Shown: positions 7,272 through 14,603 of the stretch, piece after piece
Numbering within the stretch: position 1 is the first letter of the stretch
Layout: every line of letters begins with the position of its first letter
DNA from: an uncultured Treponema sp.
Lineage (GTDB): Bacteria > Spirochaetota > Spirochaetia > Treponematales > Treponemataceae
Length of the DNA: 64,000 nt
Assembly (NCBI GenBank): GCA_949299755.1
Contig: CASGBA010000002.1
Location: 124,001 to 188,000, forward strand
Reading direction: 5' to 3'
Made by a program: the position numbers and the translations under genes
Notes under the pieces: generated by a model
The model's input: only the letters and a program-made list of their open reading frames with translations
Database searches by the model: none
What the model was told of the DNA's origin: nothing

Positions 7272-8240
7272 ATGGAAAGCAAAACCGCTTACGATGTCAT
7301 AATTATCGGCGGAGGGGCTGCAGGAATGAGTGCGGCTCAATATGCGGCCCGTTCAAGCCTGCGGGTTCTCGTAATAGAAGAGAAGGCCGAAGGCGGACAG
7401 GCGGTCCTTATAGACAAACTTGAAAACTACCCGGGAATCGGAGAACCGGTTAACGGTTTTGATTTCGCCGTAACAATGAAAAAACAGGCGGAAAATTTTG
7501 GGGCGGAATTCCTGCGCACAAAGGTTACGGGAATTGATAAAAGCGGGAAAGGTTATGAAATTTCCATTGAGGACAATGATTCCTCCGGAGAAACAAAAAA
7601 ACTGTACAGTCTAGTTGTCATAGTGGCTACCGGGGCGGAACACAGAAAACTCGGAATACCAGGGGAAAAGGAATATTACGGCAAGGGGGTTTCCTACTGC
7701 GCCACCTGTGACGGGCCTTTTTTCCGGAACAAGAAAATAGCCGTCATAGGCGGCGGAGACGCAGCCTGCGACGAAGCATCCTTCCTTTCCAGGCTTACGG
7801 ACAACGTGACCATAATCCACAGGAAACCAGGCTTCCGCGCCCAAAAGGCAGTGGCTGACAAGGTTCTGTCAAACCCTAAAATCAGGGTTATTTTCAATAC
7901 AGTTGTCACGGAAATAAAGGGAGGGGAAAACGGCGCCGTATCGTCCCTGGCTTTAAGAAACATACAAAACGGAGAAGGCTCTGAGATACCCTGTGACGCC
8001 GTTTTCATTTTCATAGGGATGACGCCGAGAACTGAATTAACCGCCACCGTGAAAATGGACAGCAACGGTTACATTATAACAGACGAAAACATGGCGACCT
8101 CTGTACCCGGGATTTACGCCGCCGGAGACATCAGGGCGAAACCTTTCCGGCAGGTTGTTACGGCAGCCTCCGATGGGGCAATAGCCGCCCACAGCGCGGC
8201 CGAATACATTTCCAACCTTAACGCATCCACGGAGAAATAA
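7272..8240 (+). CDS. trxB: thioredoxin reductase
   Basis: This flavoenzyme passes electrons from NADPH through FAD and a disulfide to thioredoxin in the cytoplasm. The 322-residue product has the N-terminal FAD motif (IIIGGGAAGMSAA), the redox-active CATC (YCATCDGPFF), the NADPH-binding IGGGDAACDEA, and the C-terminal FAD motif PGIYAAGDIRAK. The length is normal for low-molecular-weight TrxR. An AGGAGG sits 6 nt before the ATG. The next gene starts 3 bp after its stop, so the two probably share an mRNA. Confidence 0.96.
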   Translation: MESKTAYDVIIIGGGAAGMSAAQYAARSSLRVLVIEEKAEGGQAVLIDKLENYPGIGEPVNGFDFAVTMKKQAENFGAEFLRTKVTGIDKSGKGYEISIEDNDSSGETKKLYSLVVIVATGAEHRKLGIPGEKEYYGKGVSYCATCDGPFFRNKKIAVIGGGDAACDEASFLSRLTDNVTIIHRKPGFRAQKAVADKVLSNPKIRVIFNTVVTEIKGGENGAVSSLALRNIQNGEGSEIPCDAVFIFIGMTPRTELTATVKMDSNGYIITDENMATSVPGIYAAGDIRAKPFRQVVTAASDGAIAAHSAAEYISNLNASTEK

Positions 8241-8243
8241 GTT

Positions 8244-9962
8244 TTGCGGTTTCGTAATCCGGTTCCCTGGGTTTTACTCCTGATTGCCATCACCGCCGGC
8301 AGTACCGCAATATTTCCCCGGGAACAACCTGCCGGTGAAGGCAATCCCGTACCGGAAAACAGGCTGCCCTCCTTTTGGGACAACAAACCCCATGACCTGC
8401 TTGCGGAAGAAATAGCGGAAGCGATGACAAATGAGGAGCTTCTTGCCCAGATTTTCATGTTCGGATGGGCAGGCTCCCAGCCTTCCAGGGAGGTGACGGC
8501 CTGGGTGGAAAAACGTTTTCTGGGAAGCATAAAAATTTTCGGCTGGAACACAGATGATACGGAAAAAGTTGCGGAGGCCGTAAATTTTCTTCAAAAAAAG
8601 GCTGAAAACGGAAGATTCAAAATCCCGCTTTTTGTTGCCACTGACCAGGAAGGGGGGCTGATAAGGCATGTAAAAGGCCTGACATCCGAAACACCGGGAA
8701 ACCTGGCCATAGGGGCCTCAGCCCTGCCCGCAGACGCTTATTACTCCGGCTATTATATAGCCCAGGAACTCGCCGCCATGGGAATCAATATGAATTTTGC
8801 GCCGACGGTGGATCTTTACACAAACCATAATTCAACGGTCATAGGCACCCGTTCCTTCGGGGAGAACCCGGAAAACGCAGGAATCCTGGGTGCGGCCTTC
8901 GCGGCGGGAACAAAAGCTGCCGGGGTATTGGCCACCGGCAAGCATTTCCCGGGACACGGGGACACGAACCTGGACAGCCATGGACATCTGCCTGTTATAG
9001 ATATTGATGTCCAAACCCTGTTGTCAAGGGAACTTATTCCTTTCAAAGCCCTTATTGAATCGGGTATTCCGGCAGTCATGAGTGCCCATCTAAGTTTTCC
9101 CAAAATAACAGGTTCAACGGTACCGGCAACATTTTCCAAATACCTGCTGCAAACAATCCTTAGGGACAAACTGAATTTCAAGGGGCTGGTTATCACAGAT
9201 GATATAATGATGAATGGGGCCACTCTATATGCCGGAAGTGTATCCAAAGCCGTTGAGATGGCGATCCTGACCGGAAACGACATCATTGAATCCTCCACTA
9301 CCCCCGGATTTGATGAATCTTTTTGGGTAAGAAATATAAACAACATGGAAAACAATCCTGGATTCAAGGAACAGGTTAAACGGGCAGCCCGTAAAGTTAT
9401 CCAGACAAAACTGGAATATTTTAAAAGCGGAAACCCAGTACCCGTTTATGCGGACATTGAAAAAATACCGGAAAGGATTCCCGCTCCCGGATCCAAAGAA
9501 TTCTTCTTGTCCCAGGCAGCCAGATCCATCACCATTGTTTACGGAGGCAAATATCTTCCGGTGGACACAAATTCATCCTCGGTGCTTATAACAGGAGCCT
9601 TCCCGGAGTTCAGGGAAGCGGGGAAAAAACGTTTCCCGGAGGCGGATACAGCCCTCATGAACAGGTCTCTGCTGAGATATGCGGGAAATTACGATATAAT
9701 AATCTTCGGTCTTTCCAGCGAAAATAATTTATCAATCCTGAATTCCCTGGCTTATATCATACCGGAGGATACAAAGGTTATTGTCGTTTCCATACTCTCC
9801 CCGGTTTTATTAGAGCGGACAGAAATTCCGGACACGGCTTTGGCGGCTTACAGTTATTCTCCATATTCTTTTGACGCGGCTTTTGCCGTTATAGCCGGAG
9901 ACTTTATTCCGGAAGGGGAGCTTCCTTTGGCGGATATACGCATACCTTCGGGAAAGAAATGA
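8244..9962 (+). CDS. GH3 beta-N-acetylhexosaminidase-like enzyme (NagZ family), exported
   Basis: The 572-residue product begins at a TTG with GGAG 9 nt upstream, 3 bp after trxB. Residues 1-25 form a signal peptide or anchor (RFRNPVPWVLLLIAITAG). The GH3 barrel carries the NagZ signature KHFPGHGDTNLDSH, which supplies the His-Asp general acid/base pair. The nucleophile Asp is in VITDDIMMNG. It probably removes beta-linked N-acetylglucosamine from cell-wall or chitin-type fragments outside the cytoplasm. About 180 further residues after the barrel form a second domain like the C-terminal domain of two-domain GH3 enzymes. NagZ of gamma-proteobacteria is shorter and cytoplasmic, so the role may be nutritional. 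Confidence 0.85.
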   Translation: MRFRNPVPWVLLLIAITAGSTAIFPREQPAGEGNPVPENRLPSFWDNKPHDLLAEEIAEAMTNEELLAQIFMFGWAGSQPSREVTAWVEKRFLGSIKIFGWNTDDTEKVAEAVNFLQKKAENGRFKIPLFVATDQEGGLIRHVKGLTSETPGNLAIGASALPADAYYSGYYIAQELAAMGINMNFAPTVDLYTNHNSTVIGTRSFGENPENAGILGAAFAAGTKAAGVLATGKHFPGHGDTNLDSHGHLPVIDIDVQTLLSRELIPFKALIESGIPAVMSAHLSFPKITGSTVPATFSKYLLQTILRDKLNFKGLVITDDIMMNGATLYAGSVSKAVEMAILTGNDIIESSTTPGFDESFWVRNINNMENNPGFKEQVKRAARKVIQTKLEYFKSGNPVPVYADIEKIPERIPAPGSKEFFLSQAARSITIVYGGKYLPVDTNSSSVLITGAFPEFREAGKKRFPEADTALMNRSLLRYAGNYDIIIFGLSSENNLSILNSLAYIIPEDTKVIVVSILSPVLLERTEIPDTALAAYSYSPYSFDAAFAVIAGDFIPEGELPLADIRIPSGKK

Positions 9963-9980
9963 CAAGACGGCGGGAGTAAA

Positions 9981-10946
9981 GTGGATAAAACAAGAACGGA
10001 AAAAGTAAGCCGAACAATAATCCGGATTGGCAGGATAAAATTACAGGAATGCATACCTGTAATTTTATCCTGCGAATGGAAATGCGTACCATTCTCCTCC
10101 CAATTCCTGCAATACATAAAAAAGGATGCCCAAAACAAACCAAAAACGGATACCAATACAAACAACGGGGATTTTTTCATTCTCCAGGAAGAAAAACAGG
10201 ACATAAATGGCAAACCGGAAATCCGGGGAATTATTTTTATATCCCGATATGGAAATTTAATCCACTGCATCCCTGATCTGTGCTTAAAAGACAGGGAATG
10301 GAAAAGGGTATTAACTCTATTTTTGAGACAAAAAGAAATTTTTTCTATTTCCGGGGAAGAGACAGCCAACATACTTCTGGAAAAAAGCTGTCCCGGAATG
10401 TTTTTTAAGCGTAAAAAATATATTTTCATGAAAAACGACTTTCATATACATCAACCAGGTACTGGTATATCACAAGAGGGACACAGAGATAGTAAACAGC
10501 AAAAAGACATAATGAACGTATTTGAATGCGGGGTAAAAGATTTACAGGCTCTGATGCCCCTCCAAGAAAATTATGAACGCGAGGAAATGAATCAAAAAAT
10601 AACGGAAAAAACCAGAAAAAAAACCTTATTGAAACTGAGATACACTTTAAAAAACCAGATTGTCCTTGCCTGTACGTCCGGGGATTCAGGAACTATACTG
10701 GCGAAAGCGGGCACGAATGCAAAAGGGTTAAACTGGTGTCAAATCGGTGGAGTATATACACGGCCAGAGGCGCGTAACAAGGGTGTGGCCGAGTTTTTAA
10801 TAAATGAGTTGGTAAAAAAAATACATTCTGAAAACAAAGGGGTTGTTCTTTTCGTCCGGTTAAAAAACAAGGCTGCAATAAAGCTGTACAAAAAAACAGG
10901 ATTCACTGAATGCGGATTTTTCCGGACGGCAGTCAGGCTTTTTTAA
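9981..10946 (+). CDS. GNAT-family N-acetyltransferase
   Basis: The 321-residue protein carries a GNAT acetyl-CoA-binding fold at about residues 230-321. Motif A is present (GGVYTRPEARNKGVAEFLINELVKKI), as is the final ENKGVVLFVRLKNKAAIKLYKKTGF segment. The N-terminal 200 residues have no motif I can name. The GTG start has a GGGAG 4 nt upstream, which is rather close. A 44-bp palindrome (10030-10073) lies inside codons 17-31, where it could hinder translation. The first third is also unusually A-rich. Residues after the palindrome (EWKCVPFSSQFL) look like real coding sequence. The substrate is unknown. Confidence 0.7.
   Translation: MDKTRTEKVSRTIIRIGRIKLQECIPVILSCEWKCVPFSSQFLQYIKKDAQNKPKTDTNTNNGDFFILQEEKQDINGKPEIRGIIFISRYGNLIHCIPDLCLKDREWKRVLTLFLRQKEIFSISGEETANILLEKSCPGMFFKRKKYIFMKNDFHIHQPGTGISQEGHRDSKQQKDIMNVFECGVKDLQALMPLQENYEREEMNQKITEKTRKKTLLKLRYTLKNQIVLACTSGDSGTILAKAGTNAKGLNWCQIGGVYTRPEARNKGVAEFLINELVKKIHSENKGVVLFVRLKNKAAIKLYKKTGFTECGFFRTAVRLF
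10030..10073. repeat. perfect 18-bp inverted repeat inside the GNAT gene
   Basis: GCAGGATAAAATTACAGG (10030-10047) and its exact reverse complement (10056-10073) flank 8 nt that contain ATGCAT. RNA from either strand would form a very stable hairpin. It has no T-run, so it is not a standard terminator, although it lies 68 bp after the GH3 stop. I found no second copy in the window. Confidence 0.85.
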
Positions 10947-10979
10947 ATTTACACCGGTTCCCCTGTGGTTTCCTGAAAA

Positions 10980-11785
10980 TCATTGTTTCCCCATTTCGGA
11001 GGATCTGAGGGCGGCGGCAGTGACGGCTTTAATCACAGAGGAACGGAAACCGGATGCTTCCAAGGCGGAGACCCCTGCTATCGTAGTTCCCGCCGGGGAA
11101 CATACTGAATCTTTAAGCTCCGCCGGATGCTTCCCTGTTTCCAAAACCATGGCCGCCGCACCTTTCAAGGTTTGGGCGGCATACTCCACAGCCTGCTGTC
11201 TTGGAATACCCAGTTGGACGGCGGCATCCGCCATCGCTTCCACGAAAATAAAACCGAAGGCGGGTCCTGAACCGGAAACAGCGGTCACCGCATCCATGAG
11301 GGATTCAGGGGTTATCTCCGTCCGGCCCGCTTCAGTCAAAAGCGACCGCAGTTTATCGGTTTGCGCCGCCGAAACCGGTGAATCCGGGGAAACGGCTATC
11401 ATACCGCAACCACAGGCAGCGGGCATATTCGGCATAATCCTGACAATCAAAGGATGTCCGTCCAGATGTTTCCGTATCTGCTCAATTCTGACACCGGCAG
11501 CCATGGACACAATAACCGTAGATGGATCCATCACGCTGTTGATTTCATTCAGCACGGAAGGAATAAACTGTGGTTTCACGGCCAGAAACAGAAAGGAAGC
11601 GGAACGGGCTGTTTCCACATTGGAGGCCAACGCGGTACAGCCGAAATCACCGGCGAAGGCCCGGGCTTTTTCAATATCACTGTCGGAAACAAAAACGTTT
11701 TCCGGCCCGTTTTTCTTATAACAGCTTTCATGAGGGCACTGCCCATTGCCCCTATGCCTATACATCCTATCTTTTCAGATGCCAT
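10980..11785 (-). CDS. proC: pyrroline-5-carboxylate reductase, apparent 1-nt frameshift
   Basis: This enzyme does the last step of proline synthesis, reducing pyrroline-5-carboxylate with NAD(P)H. The natural N-terminus MASEKIGCIGIGAMGSALMKAVI, with the Rossmann GxGxMG, lies in one frame from the ATG at 11785. The rest, from KKNGPENVFVSDSD to the C-terminus, lies in the -1 frame. Adding one A to the A5 run at 11710-11714 (read on the minus strand) restores one continuous reading frame of about 268 residues. The C-terminal half is intact (VTAVSGSGPAF and SVCSPAGTTIAGV are both present). The start overlaps the proB stop by 11 nt, as expected for an operon. The cause could be sequence error, a decaying gene or ribosomal slippage. 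Confidence 0.85.
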
Positions 11786-12578
11786 GGGAATCTCCTATAA
11801 AAACAGTGCCGTGGATTGAACCGTCTGCAAGGGAAGCCAAAGCCCTGGGAAAACTTCCGTTCGCCAGAATCATGTCTATCCCGTAAGCCCCGACCTTTTC
11901 GGCAGCCTCCAGTTTTGTTTCAATCCCGCCTGTCCCAAAACTGCTTACCCCTCCTGTGGATATACCCCTCCGTAAATCCGCCACATTTTCCACAACAGGA
12001 ATAAGTTTTGCGTCGGGGTTGTTTTTCGGATTTTTATCATACACCCCGTCAATATCACTGAATAACAAAAGAAGATCCGCATTCCACAATATGGCTGTCA
12101 AGGCGCTCAGGTTATCATTATCCCCTATCTTTATTTCATCGAAAGAAACAGAGTCGTTTTCATTAATAATGGGGACAACGCCCTCGTCCACAAGGGTGAA
12201 AAGTGTATTGCGCATATTGAGTGTCCTGTGCTCGTCGGAAAAATCCTCCTTGGTCAAAAGGAGCTGCCCGATATGGATGCCGAAATTGGCGAAGGCGGTG
12301 CGCCAGTTGTCCATCAACTCAACCTGACCCACAGCGCACAAAGCCTGCCTGTAATGTATATCCGTTTTGCGTGTCCAGCAGTCAATTGTGGAAAGGCCGG
12401 CAACCTGCGCACCGGAAGAAACAAGCACAATCTGTTTCCCGCTTTCAATGAGAAAGGCACATTGGGCTGCAAAATCACAGATGAATTTATAGTTTATTTT
12501 ACCGTCTTCCTTTGCCAATGTGTTTGACCCGATTTTTATTACGATTTTCCGGGCACGTTTTAATAATTTTTGTGTCAT
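11775..12578 (-). CDS. proB: glutamate 5-kinase, short form
   Basis: This enzyme phosphorylates glutamate on the gamma-carboxyl, the first step of proline synthesis. The 267-residue product is an amino-acid-kinase fold alone: KIGSNTLAKEDGKI at the N-terminus, the VSSGAQVAG oxyanion region, INENDSVSFDEIKIGDND, and the FGTGGIETKLEAA nucleotide-binding segment. The C-terminal PUA domain of the 367-residue E. coli enzyme is absent, as in many short ProB proteins. The start overlaps the proA stop region by 4 nt (ATGA), so translation is probably coupled. Confidence 0.95.
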   Translation of the reverse strand: MTQKLLKRARKIVIKIGSNTLAKEDGKINYKFICDFAAQCAFLIESGKQIVLVSSGAQVAGLSTIDCWTRKTDIHYRQALCAVGQVELMDNWRTAFANFGIHIGQLLLTKEDFSDEHRTLNMRNTLFTLVDEGVVPIINENDSVSFDEIKIGDNDNLSALTAILWNADLLLLFSDIDGVYDKNPKNNPDAKLIPVVENVADLRRGISTGGVSSFGTGGIETKLEAAEKVGAYGIDMILANGSFPRALASLADGSIHGTVFIGDSHGI

Positions 12579-13879
12579 ATTCGGATTTGACCGTCGCCGT
12601 CTATTAAGTATTTTGTGGTTGTCAATGCTTCCACCCCCATGGGACCTCTGACGTGAAGCTTTTGGGTACTGATACCGATTTCCGCTCCCATCCCGAATTG
12701 TCCCCCGTCAGTGAACCTGGTGGAAGCATTCACGTAAACACAGGAAGCGTCTATTTCTTTTTGAAAACGGCGGGCGGCGGCCCTGTTTTCAGTTACAATG
12801 GCTTCAGAATGTTTTGAACCGTATTTGTTTATATGGGACACAGCCTCATCGAGGGAATTAACTGTTTTTACGGCAAGAATATAGTCAAGGAATTCGAAAC
12901 CCCAGTCCGAATCGGAGGCGGGGACAACATTCCCCGGAAGTTTTTCCGGAGCCATCGCATTTTTCAAGATTGAAAGGGTCACCGGGCAACAGCGCATTTC
13001 AACCCCGCCGCGCCGTCCGGTTTTGGGCTCACAGCCGGCGAAAACCCTGACAAGGGCGGGAAGTATTTCCGCGGCCACATCCGCATTCACAAGAAGGCAT
13101 TCAAGGGCGTTGCATACACCGGGTTTTTGTGTTTTGGCGTTTTCAATTATCCGCAAGGCTTTTTTTAAATCGGCTGAGGTATCAATGTAAGTGTGGCAAA
13201 CCCCGGCACCTGTTTCTATGACGGGAATACGGGCTGTTTCCACAACCCGGCGTATTAAATCAGCCCCGCCCCGGGGAAGAACCACATCGATTTTGCCGGT
13301 GGCATTAAGAATCCAGTCAACATCCTCATGTGAACCGGAAGCAGGTTCCGAAAGGGCAATGGCGTCCGGTTCCCCGCCGGATTCCTCAAGCCCTTGTTTT
13401 ATGGCGGCAACTATAGCCCGGTTGGATTCCAGGGCGGAAGAACTGCCCCGCAAAAGGACAGCGTTGGAACTTTTATAAGCCAGGGCAAATACATCCACAG
13501 TCACGTTGGGTCTTGACTCGTAGATGACAGCCACAACCCCTATAGGAACCCGGACACTGCGGATTTCGAGGCCGTTGGGCAGGGACCATCCGGAGACGAC
13601 TTCACCCACCGGGTCTTTTTGGGCGGCAAGGGATTTGACCGAACCGATGATTCCGTCCAGGGAAGCGTCCGTCAATTCAAGGCGTGCCACCAGGGATTCC
13701 TTCATTCCCGCAGCCCGGGCCCGGGCCACATCCCTGTGGTTCGCTTCGAGGATTTCCATGCGCCGGGAATCAAGGGCGGAGGCTGTCCCCAACAGGGCGG
13801 CATTTTTTCTTTCTGCATCAACGGCGGAAAGCTTCATGGAAGCATTTCTAAGAGAAGTGCATACAGATTCTAAATCCAT
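12575..13879 (-). CDS. proA: gamma-glutamyl phosphate reductase
   Basis: This NADPH-dependent enzyme reduces gamma-glutamyl phosphate to glutamate semialdehyde, the second step of proline synthesis. The 434-residue product has the aldehyde-dehydrogenase fold with the catalytic Cys in KPGVCNALE. It also has the IGVVAVIYESRPNVTVD and LRGSSSALESNRAI segments. The length is normal. AAGGG lies before the ATG. It overlaps proB by 4 nt and sits 9 bp after an orphan gene, giving the order orphan-proA-proB-proC. Confidence 0.96.
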   Translation of the reverse strand: MDLESVCTSLRNASMKLSAVDAERKNAALLGTASALDSRRMEILEANHRDVARARAAGMKESLVARLELTDASLDGIIGSVKSLAAQKDPVGEVVSGWSLPNGLEIRSVRVPIGVVAVIYESRPNVTVDVFALAYKSSNAVLLRGSSSALESNRAIVAAIKQGLEESGGEPDAIALSEPASGSHEDVDWILNATGKIDVVLPRGGADLIRRVVETARIPVIETGAGVCHTYIDTSADLKKALRIIENAKTQKPGVCNALECLLVNADVAAEILPALVRVFAGCEPKTGRRGGVEMRCCPVTLSILKNAMAPEKLPGNVVPASDSDWGFEFLDYILAVKTVNSLDEAVSHINKYGSKHSEAIVTENRAAARRFQKEIDASCVYVNASTRFTDGGQFGMGAEIGISTQKLHVRGPMGVEALTTTKYLIDGDGQIRI

Positions 13880-13888
13880 AGGGAACCC

Positions 13889-14458
13889 TTAAAAATTCGC
13901 AAGGAAACAAACCCCTAAAAAAACAGCCGCTCGGCATTTTTCTTCAGACCACCTGTCTATACCCTCCAGGCCGTTTATGTAATACCAGAAAAAACCGAAA
14001 TCAGGGTCAATTCTGACCGCATATTCCAAAAAGCCCGGCTCCCGGGAAACGGATCCAAAAAGCAAATACACTGTATCCTGCAACACCGGAAGAAAATCCT
14101 TCAGAGCCCTGGAATATTTTCCTTCGGATAAATTCTTGCAAAGACCGTCAATCCTGAAAAGGACTTCTTCTTTCATTGCTTCATCTGACTTTTCAACCCA
14201 AGTCTTTTGGACCAGCAAACCGATATTTCTCCTGAAACCGGCTGTTATAAGACTTTCAGCCTCATCTCTGGCAGGAGACTTTTCCCCGGCAAGCTGGGAA
14301 AATCCGGCTTCATCACCAAAAGCGTCTGCAATTTGCAAAGCGTTTTTAAGAATTTCTTTTTCATCTTCGGACGCAATAAACGCCGGAAAAGCTTCCGATA
14401 CAGCTTTTTTTATGGAGGATGGCATTGAAGCGTCGTCTTCAAAAATGGAAACAGACAT
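13889..14458 (-). CDS. protein of unknown function at the head of the pro operon
   Basis: The 189-residue product is acidic and mostly helical in appearance, with no signal peptide. The C-terminus is aromatic (FGFFWYYINGLEG and ending in FLGVCFLANF). I do not recognise a family. It lies 9 bp upstream of proA in the same direction, so it is probably part of the same mRNA. Nothing in the sequence links it to proline chemistry. Confidence 0.7.
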   Translation of the reverse strand: MSVSIFEDDASMPSSIKKAVSEAFPAFIASEDEKEILKNALQIADAFGDEAGFSQLAGEKSPARDEAESLITAGFRRNIGLLVQKTWVEKSDEAMKEEVLFRIDGLCKNLSEGKYSRALKDFLPVLQDTVYLLFGSVSREPGFLEYAVRIDPDFGFFWYYINGLEGIDRWSEEKCRAAVFLGVCFLANF

Positions 14459-14543
14459 AGATAAAAAATGACTTTTTCTAAAGATTTTGTCAAGAATGTG
14501 CCTGCACAGAAAACACAGGATTTATCCGGTTGGAAAAAAAAAC

Positions 14544-14572
14544 TTGCAAAATAACGGGGAAAGATGTACATT
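14544..14572 (+). promoter_or_regulatory. sigma-70 promoter of the GH3 beta-glucosidase
   Basis: TTGCAA (14544-14549), a 17-bp spacer and TACATT (14567-14572) lie about 30 bp before the ATG at 14604. An AAGGAG sits 10 nt before that ATG. Confidence 0.55.
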
Positions 14573-14603
14573 AAATTATATTTGTTGAAAGGAGAAACAA
14601 ATT

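Noticed and set aside
10030-10073. Intrinsic terminator of the GH3 gene
   Set aside because: The stem is strong but no U-tract follows on either strand and it lies within another coding frame.
11710-11714. Programmed -1 frameshift in proC
   Set aside because: An A-run is present, but there is no canonical slippery heptamer with a strong downstream stem or pseudoknot, and ProC is not known to need frameshifting. A missing base is more likely.
11020-11721. 233-aa open frame on the plus strand
   Set aside because: Exact shadow of proC on the other strand. The minus frame carries the ProC motifs.
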